64,000 nt of DNA, taken from CAZDXB01 sp964509335. GTDB lineage: Bacteria > Bacteroidota > Ignavibacteria > Kapaibacteriales > UBA2268. The stretch lies in NCBI GenBank assembly GCA_964509335.1, contig CAZDXB010000008.1, forward strand, positions 62,001 through 126,000, written 5' to 3'. This document shows positions 27,141 through 35,849 of this stretch, in pieces; position 1 is the first letter of the stretch; each line of letters starts with the position of its first letter. The translations under genes were made by a program, and so were the position numbers. The notes under the pieces were generated by a model that worked only from the letters and a program-made list of their open reading frames with translations, was not told the origin of the DNA and did no database searches.

Positions 27141-27971
27141 TTATTTCGTTACGTTGTGTCTGATTAATACGCTTTCTCTTCCGTTGCGCGTTTCAATTTT
27201 GGTCAGAGAAGAGGAAGGCTCGGTAATTACTTCTTCGTCGTAAGGCGGTCTTTTATATCTTAGGCATCCAACGTTTTCCGCGAACCAGTAATAGTCGTAG
27301 TATTTTAAATATTTGGAATATTTTAAAGTGTCGTAGTAATAGGAGCCGTCCTGATTGTATTTTTTCTCGAGAATGTCGAAAAATAAGCGACTGTCGAACT
27401 TATGGAAAAAATTTTTGCGAAAGCGTTTTATTCCTTCTAGTTGAATGGAATCTTGATACTCTAATCTACCGTTTATTGTGTATTGATATGTTGAATTGAA
27501 AATCGTGTCGTTTAGTTCGTATGGAAAGTTGACGAGCAAACCGTTGTGAATATTCCAGTATTCTTCGGGTTTGACGTTTTTGTTCGCTATTGTAAACCAA
27601 GTCGCCTCCATTAGCTTGAAATCTAAATTCGTAGAGTCTCGTAGCAAATACAAGTATTTATCGTCGCTGGTAACCAGCAAGGTGTCTTTAGCGACGCCTT
27701 CGACAAATCTTACGAGCCGGAAAGGATTAGATTCGTAAGACGCGTTTCTGTCGGTTATTAAGATAGAGTCGATACGAACGCTTTCGTTGATTCTATTTCC
27801 GTTTTTGTTAAGTTCGTAGCTTTCGTAAATCCAATAATTCCCAATTTCTAAAGGCAGCAGCTCTTCTTTTCCATTGTCTTTCGGTTCGACGCCGTCTTCG
27901 CAAGATAGAAGCGCTAAAGACGCTAAAATTAGAGTAGCAACAAGCGTTTGACTTATTCTGTAATTCCTCAT
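27141..27971 (-). CDS. Predicted lipoprotein
   Basis: 276 residues with a signal peptide and lipobox LALLSC-ED (Cys at about residue 24). The Glu/Asp after the Cys is usual for Bacteroidota-type lipoproteins. GGAG lies upstream of the ATG. The mature part is rich in Tyr, Asp and Asn and mostly beta by appearance (GNYWIYESYELNKNG near the start). The 'LPLEIGNYWIY' opening is shared by many uncharacterised Bacteroidota/Ignavibacteria lipoproteins. It heads the three-gene operon with DUF1460 and MFS. No function can be given. Confidence 0.8.
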   Translation of the reverse strand: MRNYRISQTLVATLILASLALLSCEDGVEPKDNGKEELLPLEIGNYWIYESYELNKNGNRINESVRIDSILITDRNASYESNPFRLVRFVEGVAKDTLLVTSDDKYLYLLRDSTNLDFKLMEATWFTIANKNVKPEEYWNIHNGLLVNFPYELNDTIFNSTYQYTINGRLEYQDSIQLEGIKRFRKNFFHKFDSRLFFDILEKKYNQDGSYYYDTLKYSKYLKYYDYYWFAENVGCLRYKRPPYDEEVITEPSSSLTKIETRNGRESVLIRHNVTK

Positions 27972-28071
27972 TTTTCTCCGTTATTACTAACTTTGTTAAA
28001 TTCGATTATCAAATATATATTCTTTAATTTTGTTTCCAAATATATTTTTTAAATAAAGTTAAAGGCAGTCG

Positions 28072-28953
28072 ATGGCTTTCGATTACGAAGAACCGTTGTT
28101 CAGACCTCCGAGCGAGGCGAATTCTCTAATAATTCAAGCGACTTCCGGTTGCTCTTGGAATCGTTGCGCTTTTTGCGAGATGTACTCCGCGAAGGAATTC
28201 AAGATTTTCAAAATTGATAAGGTTCTGAAGGAAATAAAAGAAATCGCCGATTTGGGCTACGGTTTCAACAAGTTCTTTATAGCCGACGGAAACGCTTTCG
28301 TTCTGCCGACCGCTAAATTGCTGAAAATTGTCGCGGCAATAAAAGAAAATTTTCCGAAAATGAGGAGAGTATCGGCTTACGCTTTGCCGAGCGATATAAT
28401 AAGGAAAAGCGAACGCGAGCTGGAAGAACTCAACGACGCGGGATTGAATCTATTATACATTGGAATTGAAACTGGAGACGAGGAGCTTTTAAAGCTGGTC
28501 GATAAAGGCGAGACTTACAGCTCGACGGTCGAAGGTTTGCTGAAAGCTCAAAACGCGGGAATCAATTTATCTACTATGATAATAAACGGTTTGGGCGGGA
28601 GAAAATACGCCGAAAACCACGCTCTTAATTCGGCGAAAATCGTCAACGAAATCCAGCCGCGATATTTATCTACTCTGGTTTTGAGTTTCCCGTTTGGCGC
28701 AGAACGCTTCAGGTCGAGGTTCAAAGGAGAATTTGAGCCGATGAATCCTTTCGAGCTAATTGAAGAACTAAAGCGATTTATTGAAAATCTTGACTTAAAG
28801 GAAACGATTTTCCGAAGCGACCACGCGTCTAATTATTTGATTTTGCGCGGTGTTTTATCGAAAGACAAAGACAAGTTGATGGAAAAAACGAATTACGCGC
28901 TGGAAAATCCCAAGTCGGCTAATCTAAGACCGGAGTGGGCGAGGGGGCTGTGA
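28072..28953 (+). CDS. Radical SAM protein with a CX4CX2C cluster motif
   Basis: 293 residues. The N-terminal SATSGCSWNRCAFCEMY motif gives Cys27, Cys32 and Cys35, that is CX4CX2C rather than the usual CX3CX2C. The rest fits the Elp3/MiaB-like radical SAM barrel: FFIADGNAF, GLNLLYIGIETGDEELLKLVDKG and NGLGG. The protein has no B12-binding, TRAM or extra Fe-S domain. Related stand-alone proteins are widespread in anaerobes but of unknown substrate. It is transcribed alone, divergent from the lipoprotein operon. The start ATG at 28072 sits after AAAGG. Confidence 0.8.
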   Translation: MAFDYEEPLFRPPSEANSLIIQATSGCSWNRCAFCEMYSAKEFKIFKIDKVLKEIKEIADLGYGFNKFFIADGNAFVLPTAKLLKIVAAIKENFPKMRRVSAYALPSDIIRKSERELEELNDAGLNLLYIGIETGDEELLKLVDKGETYSSTVEGLLKAQNAGINLSTMIINGLGGRKYAENHALNSAKIVNEIQPRYLSTLVLSFPFGAERFRSRFKGEFEPMNPFELIEELKRFIENLDLKETIFRSDHASNYLILRGVLSKDKDKLMEKTNYALENPKSANLRPEWARGL

Positions 28954-29104
28954 GCGTTGTTATTTTGAAGATTCGACTGAAAGTTGTTGGATAAAAACAC
29001 TCCGTTTTCAAATTCCTTGCTTCTTTAACGAATTTTTAGGAACTTGTGTAAGTAAATTGCGACATTTAGTAAATTTCTATTAGAGTTAGATAATTAGGGC
29101 GTCT

Positions 29105-29944
29105 ATGGACTTAGATAACAAAATTGAAAAAGCGGCTAAACTAATCGAAGAAGCCGACGCGTTAATGATAAACTCGGGCGCGGGTATGGGCGTTGATTCG
29201 GGTATGCCCGATTTCCGCGGCGATTCGGGTTTTTGGAAAGCTTATCCGCCAATCGCCAAACTAGGCGCGTCGTTTTCTCAAATGGCGAATCCGAGTTGGT
29301 TCGATTCGAATCCTAAACTCGCTTGGGCTTTTTACGGTCATCGTCTTAATATGTACAGGGAAACAAAACCGCACTCCGGATTCAAAATTCTTCTCGAGCT
29401 TGCCGAAAACAAGCCGGCGAAATACTTCGCGTTTACTTCCAACGTTGACGGACATTTCCAAAAAGCCGGTTTCGCCGAGGATAGAGTCGCCGAATGCCAC
29501 GGAACAATACATTATTTCCAATGCAAAGATTCTTGCACTGACGCTATTTGGAACGCCGAGGACGAAAAAGTTATAATCGACGAGGAAAAGTTCGAGGCTC
29601 AAGAGCCTTTGCCAAAATGCAGGCATTGCGACGGTCTCGCCCGACCGAACGTATTAATGTTCGGCGACTGGAGTTGGATTGGCTCGAGAACCTACCAACA
29701 GGAAAGAGACTTGGACGCGTGGCTCAATTCGATTAGAGGCAAGAAATTGACCGTTATAGAATGCGGCGCGGGGACGGCGGTGCCTACCGTTCGTTTTAAA
29801 TCGGAATCCGTCGCTAGAGATTTTGGCGGCAGATTGATTAGAATCAACCCAAGGGAAGCTTATATCCCGGGTTTCGGCGTTTCGTTGCCGTTGGGAGCGA
29901 AGGAGGCTTTAGAAAAAATAAACGAAAAAGTCGGCGGCTGTTGA
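29105..29944 (+). CDS. Sir2-family NAD-dependent deacylase-like protein
   Basis: Sirtuins use NAD to remove acyl groups from lysines. The NAD-binding motif GAGMGVDSGMPDFRGDSGFW (residues 25-44) has the FRG arginine. TSNVDGHF (N113, D115) corresponds to the QNxDxLH motif with S for Q, and the catalytic His is H132 in ECHG. Four zinc ligands are present as C140/C144 and C172/C175. 279 residues is near the normal core size. The motif differences place it in a divergent bacterial Sir2 branch, so activity on lysine acyl groups is probable but not shown. It precedes murD by 81 bases. Confidence 0.85.
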   Translation: MDLDNKIEKAAKLIEEADALMINSGAGMGVDSGMPDFRGDSGFWKAYPPIAKLGASFSQMANPSWFDSNPKLAWAFYGHRLNMYRETKPHSGFKILLELAENKPAKYFAFTSNVDGHFQKAGFAEDRVAECHGTIHYFQCKDSCTDAIWNAEDEKVIIDEEKFEAQEPLPKCRHCDGLARPNVLMFGDWSWIGSRTYQQERDLDAWLNSIRGKKLTVIECGAGTAVPTVRFKSESVARDFGGRLIRINPREAYIPGFGVSLPLGAKEALEKINEKVGGC

Positions 29945-30025
29945 TAACTTTGGCAAAAAATTAGTTTATTCAAAATCAAAAATTTGTTAACTTTACATTG
30001 AGACGGCAGTAATATCGGGGGGAAA

Positions 30026-31366
30026 ATGCGATATTTGATTATCGGCGCGGGTCGTAGCGGCTTAGCCGCCGCTCTGTTAGCGAAAAAGCTCGGTTTTGAG
30101 GTTTTCGTTAGCGAAAGCTCGCCAATTGATAAGTTTGAAACGACAAGCAAAAAACTTAAGGAAAAAGGCATTGACGCCGAGTTCGGCGGCAATACTATTA
30201 AGGCGTTGAAGTCTGCGGACATAGCGGTCGCATCGCCCGGAATCCCTCCCAACGCGCCGGTTATTAAAGAAGCCGAAAAGATTGGCTTGCCGATTATTAG
30301 CGAGATTGAATTCGCGTGGCGGCAAATGAAGAATAATCCAATTGTAGGCGTTACCGGCACAAACGGCAAAACAACTACGACTAGTTTAATAGCCCGAATA
30401 CTGAACGATTCCGGCAGAAAGGCGGTAGCCGCCGGCAATATCGGCTCGCCGCTCGCTTCTTACGCGGGGAATATTGACGATGAAACAATAGTCGTCGTCG
30501 AGCTTAGTAGTTTCCAATTAGACAGAATAGTTGATTTCAAGCCCGACGTAGCTGTGATAATGAATTTAACGCCCGACCATATCGGCTATCACGGCTCGTT
30601 TGAAAAATACGTCGAGGCGAAATTCAGAATTTTCGAAAATCAAACGAAAAACGACTTACTTATATTAAACGCCGACGACAAGTTCGTCTTGGGGGGAATT
30701 AACAAGGCGAGTTCGGAGACGGCGTTTTTCTCGCTAAACTTTGTCGAAAAGGGGATTTATATTAAAAACGACAAGGTTTTTTTAAATTACAAAACGCGGC
30801 AAAAAGAGGAGGAGCTTATGAATTTAACCGAGTTGAGCTTGCCTGGAACGCACAACGCCTACAATTCGATGGCGGCGGCGCTCGCGGCGCGAGCTTTTGA
30901 AGTCAGGAACGAAGATATCAGAGATAGTTTAATGAGTTTCGAAGGCGTGGAGCATCGAATGGAGTTCGTCCGAAACTTGGACGGCGTGGAATACGTCAAC
31001 GACTCGAAAGCCACTAACGTTAATTCCGCTTGGTACGCGCTTTCCAGCTACAAAAAACCAATAGTTTGGATTGCGGGCGGTCGAGGAGATTCCAACGAGT
31101 ATTCTCAACTTTTTGAATTAGTTCAAAAGAACGTTAAATGCGTCGTTTCCATCGGCGAGGAATCGCAGAACATTTTCAATTCGTTTTCGTCGATGGTCAG
31201 GTGCTTTCAATCCGACGCTTTGCGAGAAGCGGTTGAGACGGCTAAAGATTTCGCCGAACCCGGCGATATAGTTCTTTTCGCCCCGGCGTGCAAGTCTTTC
31301 GATATGTTCTTAAATTACGAGCATAGAGGAGAGGTTTTCAAAGAAATCGTCAATAATTTGGAATAA
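30026..31366 (+). CDS. murD: UDP-N-acetylmuramoylalanine--D-glutamate ligase
   Basis: MurD adds D-glutamate to UDP-MurNAc-L-Ala in the cytoplasmic stage of peptidoglycan synthesis. 446 residues. The N-terminal Rossmann fold begins with GAGRSGLAAA. The ATP P-loop is VTGTNGKTTTTS (GTNGKTT at 111-117), followed by GNIGSPL. The Mur ligase motif VVELSSFQLD and the C-terminal VEYVNDSKATNVNSAW are diagnostic of MurD. GGGGG-AAA lies before the ATG. It is directly followed by ftsW, three bases apart. Confidence 0.96.
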   Translation: MRYLIIGAGRSGLAAALLAKKLGFEVFVSESSPIDKFETTSKKLKEKGIDAEFGGNTIKALKSADIAVASPGIPPNAPVIKEAEKIGLPIISEIEFAWRQMKNNPIVGVTGTNGKTTTTSLIARILNDSGRKAVAAGNIGSPLASYAGNIDDETIVVVELSSFQLDRIVDFKPDVAVIMNLTPDHIGYHGSFEKYVEAKFRIFENQTKNDLLILNADDKFVLGGINKASSETAFFSLNFVEKGIYIKNDKVFLNYKTRQKEEELMNLTELSLPGTHNAYNSMAAALAARAFEVRNEDIRDSLMSFEGVEHRMEFVRNLDGVEYVNDSKATNVNSAWYALSSYKKPIVWIAGGRGDSNEYSQLFELVQKNVKCVVSIGEESQNIFNSFSSMVRCFQSDALREAVETAKDFAEPGDIVLFAPACKSFDMFLNYEHRGEVFKEIVNNLE

Positions 31367-31369
31367 ACT

Positions 31370-32500
31370 ATGAACGAAACTCCGGGTAGAATAGACTGGT
31401 ATATTTTTCTTTCGGTAACGGCTTTGATGCTGTTCAGCATTGCGTTCGTTTACAGCGCTAGCGCGCCTTACGCGGCGACTAAGTTCGGTTCTAAAAGCGT
31501 TTTGTTCTGGCGGCATTCTATTAGAATCTTTCTGGCTATTGTAGTTATGATAACAGCCGCCAAAATCGATTATCGAAAGTGGAAGAAGATTTCAAAACCG
31601 TCAATAATCGCGGTGATTATATTATTAGTTTTTACTTTATTATTGGGCGTGAAAGAAAAAGGCGCCGCCCGGTGGATTGACTTGGGATTCATTAGATTTC
31701 AACCGTCCGAATTAGCGAAGTTCGCTCTTATACTTCATATCTCTACTCTACTTGCCAAAAAAGGCGAGTTAATCAAAGATTTCAAAGTTGGATTGGCTCC
31801 GATATTAATTTGGACGGGAGCGGTGTGTTTATTGATAATACTGCAGCCGAACTTATCGAGCGCGTTATTAATACTTTTTTCCGCCGTAGTCTTAATGTTC
31901 GTCGGGAACGCGAATCTTGGTCATATGAGTCTGGTGAGCGCGGCGGCTTTAGGCGGTTCGGCTCTTTTAGTCGCTTTAAAATCGGACTACCGGTTATATA
32001 GGATTATGGCTTTTTTCGGCGGCGAAGGCGGAGAGAATATCGAGTCGTATAATTATCAATTGAAGCAATCGCTCGTGGCTCTCGGCAACGGCGGCATTTT
32101 CGGTTTAGGACCTGGATTAAGCAGACAGAGCGATTTATTCCTGCCGGAATCTTACGGCGACTTTATATTTTCGATTATTGGCGAGGAGTATGGCTTCGTC
32201 GGCGCGTTAATAATCGTTTGCGTTTATATTTTTCTTATCTGGCGGGGAATGATAATAGCGAAGCACGCTCCCGACCCATTCGGATATTTTTTGTCGATTG
32301 GCATTGTCGCGGCATTGAGTCTGAACGCCTTTATAAACTTAGGCGTGAACACCGGCCTGCTGCCGACAACCGGAATGCCGCTTCCTTTCGTCAGTTACGG
32401 CGGAACGGCGGCGGTCTTCCAAGCGGGAGCCATAGGCGTTTTGCTGAATATATCCTCTAAGACAGGAATTTACCCAAAAGAAAAATCTTTTATACAATAA
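31370..32500 (+). CDS. ftsW: FtsW/RodA/SpoVE-family peptidoglycan glycosyltransferase
   Basis: A SEDS polymerase that makes glycan strands from lipid II together with a class B PBP. 376 residues with about 10 helices. The signature LVALGNGGIFGLGPGLSRQ and the C-terminal LLPTTGMPLPFVSYGGTA are typical of FtsW. The murD-ftsW order is that of the dcw cluster and favours ftsW over rodA. The adjoining murG/murC/ftsQ genes are absent; a small lipoprotein and an ATPase follow instead. The matching PBP is plausibly the one at the right end of the window. Confidence 0.93.
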   Translation: MNETPGRIDWYIFLSVTALMLFSIAFVYSASAPYAATKFGSKSVLFWRHSIRIFLAIVVMITAAKIDYRKWKKISKPSIIAVIILLVFTLLLGVKEKGAARWIDLGFIRFQPSELAKFALILHISTLLAKKGELIKDFKVGLAPILIWTGAVCLLIILQPNLSSALLILFSAVVLMFVGNANLGHMSLVSAAALGGSALLVALKSDYRLYRIMAFFGGEGGENIESYNYQLKQSLVALGNGGIFGLGPGLSRQSDLFLPESYGDFIFSIIGEEYGFVGALIIVCVYIFLIWRGMIIAKHAPDPFGYFLSIGIVAALSLNAFINLGVNTGLLPTTGMPLPFVSYGGTAAVFQAGAIGVLLNISSKTGIYPKEKSFIQ

Positions 32501-32567
32501 TTGTTTTGAATCGAAAAAATTTTTAGTTTAATTGTTTAAATTTTGAATTTTACATAAAGGTTAAAAT

Positions 32568-33050
32568 ATGTTTAAAGAAGCATTAGTTTTAATAGCGGTT
32601 TTTACCGTTTTATTAGTAAGTTGCGAGGACAACGGAAACTCGACAAACGGAGACGATTCGGGCGAAGGGAGAATGACGGCGAAAATAAACGGGGAAGATT
32701 GGAGTTCAAATTCTAATATTTTCGCGATAGAAGCGGGAGTCGCTCGTAAGCCTCTGAGAATTGAAGGCGAAAAAAACGGCGAGACAATAGAGCTTTTGTT
32801 GAAGTTTATGGTTACCGATACTATTCGACCGGGAACTTATCCGATTACTCCGGGAGGCGAGGATTATTTTGCCGTTTACAGACACGACGGAATTTCAGAC
32901 ACCGCTTCTAGCGGAGAGATTGTTATAACGCAATTCGCCGAGGAAGAGAAAGAGATATTGACAAAAGGCTCTTTCAATTTTACAATTATGGACGGCGACC
33001 AAGAGATATATAGGATTACAGACGGCGAATTTGATTCTGAAATAGAATAA
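32568..33050 (+). CDS. Small predicted lipoprotein
   Basis: 160 residues. Signal peptide and lipobox LLVSC-EDNG, with acidic residues after the Cys. The mature part is predicted beta, with MTAKINGEDW at about residue 35, an opening seen in many uncharacterised Bacteroidota lipoproteins (DUF6252-like). PGTYPITPGGEDYFAVY fits the same family. It follows ftsW by 67 bases and precedes the AAA protein by 33 bases, so it may share that transcript. Function unknown. Confidence 0.75.
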   Translation: MFKEALVLIAVFTVLLVSCEDNGNSTNGDDSGEGRMTAKINGEDWSSNSNIFAIEAGVARKPLRIEGEKNGETIELLLKFMVTDTIRPGTYPITPGGEDYFAVYRHDGISDTASSGEIVITQFAEEEKEILTKGSFNFTIMDGDQEIYRITDGEFDSEIE

Positions 33051-33083
33051 TTCTTAGAAATTGAATTTATAAAGCAAAAGAAC

Positions 33084-35171
33084 TTGAGCGAACATTACAT
33101 AGGAATTTCAAAGGAGCTTGAACTATTTAGGGAAAGGCTCGTTAAGCTGTCCGAGGGCGAAGGTTCGATTATTAGCGTAACCGGCGAAGAAGGATACGGC
33201 AAATCTTACTTATTGTCCGTTTTCGCCGAGGAAGCCGCTAAGAAAAAATATGAAACGGACGTTTATCTCGAGTCCAATTCCGCTCCGGTCGGGAAATTAA
33301 ACATTGGCTCGATTCAGTCTTTAAGCCCTTTTACGCGCGTCCTCGAAAAGATAATGGAGGGCAAAAAATTCGATACGCGTTCGGCAAAATCGAAATTCCT
33401 AAAAAACGCGGGGATGACTGTTCTCGCTTCAGCGCCGTTTGTAGATATAGTCTTTTACGCTATAAAAGAGTTCGGGCGGGATTGGCGTCAATACAAAAGC
33501 GATAAATCTTCGGAGAAAATTAAAAAGAGCGTAAATCAGGCGATTAAGGATTATTACGATTCGCTTGTTTCCTTCGCGGAAAAAACGCCCTTGGTGATTT
33601 TATTCGACGATTTCCATTGGAGCGACGCTCAATCAATAGAGTTAATAGACGCTTTGTCGGAAAACATTAAGAATATACCTCTAATTATCGTATTCGCTTG
33701 CAAAGAGAGCGTTCTCGAAAATCAAGCGTCGCCCGCTCTGTCTTTTATAAAAGAAAAAGCCGACAAAGAGCCGGGGGTATTCGGCGTTCGCTTAAAAGAG
33801 TTTTCTCAAGAGGAATTGAGAACGTTAACGAAACGATATATTAAAGGATACAAGTCCTCTCCCGAGTTCGAAAATTGGTTGATGGAAAACACATTAGGCA
33901 ACCCGGGCGTAGCGACGGAATACTTGAAGTATTTTCAAGACAATCCTCCGTTCGACGAAGGCGGCGAGTTAAAAGAAGGCTTCGCCGAAAGCGAATACTT
34001 GCCGGCTAGCTTGCACGCCGCGTTTTCAGACTCGGTCGAAAAGTTGACGGAAGAAGACAAAAATCTGCTCTCGATGTGCAGCGCCGAGGGACGGGAATTT
34101 ACGGTCTTGATAGCTTCTAATCTTCTGAACGCCGACTTGCTATCGACTATCAGGAGATTGAAGAAATTGCAAAACGATACCGGCGTAATAAAAAGCATTG
34201 GAGCGCGTTGGAGATACGGAGTGAAAACGACGGTTTACGAATTCACGCAAGCTTACTACGCCAAATATTTCAAAGATTTATTAGAATACGAGGAAAAGCT
34301 AGCCATACATAGCCAAATAGCTTCTTTATTGAAACAAAAATACGACGAAGCCGAGACGGAAGAGACGCGCAAGCGCATCGCCCCGTATTTAGCCGCGCAC
34401 AGCTTGGAGTCGGAAGACGAGGAAACGGCGAAGACAATGCTGGTCGAGGCGGCGAGAACGGCGAAGGAATTCGGCGACACTAAAGCCGTCGAAAGTTTAT
34501 ACGATAACTTCGTCGAGTTGAGCGGAGGCGGCGAAGGCGCGCCGGGCGAAGACCCCGACCATATGGCGTTTAAAACTATGCTCGAACCCGCCGCCGAAAG
34601 CAAAACAAACGGCGAAGCGGAAGGAGATAGCGGAGATTATTCCGCCGCGGCGTCGGCGCCCCAATTTATAGATTTCGGCGAAACGAGAAAGATAATAATT
34701 GGATACTACCAAAATAAAAAGTATAGAAACGCCGCCGAATACGCCCTATGGTATTTAAGAAACAACGAGAAGGATTTGACCGACTCAGAAAGAGCGCAAC
34801 TATTATCGCTCGCGGCGAAATCTTACGCCGAAGACAGAGCTTTGGATAAAGCCGAGGGGCTCGTTGAAAACGTAAGGGAGATAATCAAAAACAACGGCGA
34901 CCCGTTTATCGAGACGATTTATTTAAATTCGCTAGCGGCGCTGAAAATTTATCAGAACGATATGGACGCCGCTTACGACACGTTGAAATCGGCGGCGCAG
35001 AAAGCGTTGACTCTCAGTCCCGAACTGCGTTTGTTGACGCTGTCGAATATTATGATTCTTCTGAAAGACAAACAGCCTACCAAATCCAAGCGATATTACG
35101 CCTCAATCAAAAAATTGCTCGACAGCCTGAATTACGAGCGATTCGAGAGCGATTTAAGAGAGATGATGTAG
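33084..35171 (+). CDS. AAA/STAND-like ATPase with TPR-like C-terminus
   Basis: 695 residues from a TTG start with no strong Shine-Dalgarno. The N-terminal ATPase module has a P-loop GEEGYGKS (34-41) and Walker B VILFDDFHWSD (171-181), where DDxHWxD is usual for the AAA_16/MalT-like group. A helical arm and a winged region follow (about 300-400), then helical repeats resembling TPRs. No HTH, kinase or cyclase domain is fused, so it lacks the usual signalling output. It may sense something through the repeats, or work with a partner. The acidic, Ala-rich linker at about 470-530 is low complexity. It ends facing a convergent membrane-protein gene. Confidence 0.7.
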   Translation: MSEHYIGISKELELFRERLVKLSEGEGSIISVTGEEGYGKSYLLSVFAEEAAKKKYETDVYLESNSAPVGKLNIGSIQSLSPFTRVLEKIMEGKKFDTRSAKSKFLKNAGMTVLASAPFVDIVFYAIKEFGRDWRQYKSDKSSEKIKKSVNQAIKDYYDSLVSFAEKTPLVILFDDFHWSDAQSIELIDALSENIKNIPLIIVFACKESVLENQASPALSFIKEKADKEPGVFGVRLKEFSQEELRTLTKRYIKGYKSSPEFENWLMENTLGNPGVATEYLKYFQDNPPFDEGGELKEGFAESEYLPASLHAAFSDSVEKLTEEDKNLLSMCSAEGREFTVLIASNLLNADLLSTIRRLKKLQNDTGVIKSIGARWRYGVKTTVYEFTQAYYAKYFKDLLEYEEKLAIHSQIASLLKQKYDEAETEETRKRIAPYLAAHSLESEDEETAKTMLVEAARTAKEFGDTKAVESLYDNFVELSGGGEGAPGEDPDHMAFKTMLEPAAESKTNGEAEGDSGDYSAAASAPQFIDFGETRKIIIGYYQNKKYRNAAEYALWYLRNNEKDLTDSERAQLLSLAAKSYAEDRALDKAEGLVENVREIIKNNGDPFIETIYLNSLAALKIYQNDMDAAYDTLKSAAQKALTLSPELRLLTLSNIMILLKDKQPTKSKRYYASIKKLLDSLNYERFESDLREMM

Positions 35172-35247
35172 TTAGTCCCGCCCCGCAAATTATGTTTCAT
35201 TATCATACTTTTCAGCGTCTTATTATAACGCTCGGCGGCAAGACGAC

Positions 35248-35712
35248 TTATTTTTCTGAATAATCATAAGATACTGTCTTATTGCGATTCCCAACGCCTT
35301 GCGAATGATTTAAAATATTGAAAATAAAAGAAAACGCTAAAAACAATCCTATTAACGAATAAGCTAGCGGCGCGCTAAACGTTTTAAAATCGATAATCAT
35401 CAAATAATAAAAATAAAAAATTTGCGCAACGTAAGAACAAAACGCTAACGTTAACGCAAACAATGATATACGTTTTTTTGATTCTTTAAATTCAAACAAG
35501 AAATTTGACAATAGATTAATATTCACGCCGTATACGCGGTATAACAAATTATAAAAAGTAGTGACGGCAAGAAGAGTCGTTTCAATTAGAAAGAATTGAG
35601 AAAACTCTATATAAGTCATTTCAAAACCTTTGGTTTCGGGCATAGAAAACAGCGGGAGTATAAATAATGCCGAGATAATTAGAACGGGAATCGCGTGTTT
35701 TAGTATTTTCAT
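35248..35712 (-). CDS. Small polytopic membrane protein of unknown function
   Basis: About 154 residues with four predicted membrane helices (about 8-27, 42-65, 85-108 and 120-142). The ATG at 35712 is used rather than the in-frame TTG two codons earlier. The segments between helices contain charged runs (FEFKESKKR), giving an even topology. No family was recognised. It stands about 140 bases downstream of the aspartokinase gene on the same strand, and no operon link is clear. Confidence 0.6.
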   Translation of the reverse strand: MKILKHAIPVLIISALFILPLFSMPETKGFEMTYIEFSQFFLIETTLLAVTTFYNLLYRVYGVNINLLSNFLFEFKESKKRISLFALTLAFCSYVAQIFYFYYLMIIDFKTFSAPLAYSLIGLFLAFSFIFNILNHSQGVGNRNKTVSYDYSEK

Positions 35713-35849
35713 AATCAATTAAGTAATTTAATTCATAATCTTTTTGAAATTTTTACAGTATAGCTATTCTTTGTATTCTTTCCAAGAAAGCTAAAAAATC
35801 TCAATCTTCGATTTTTTACTGATTTATATATTGGATTAATCTACCGCGC

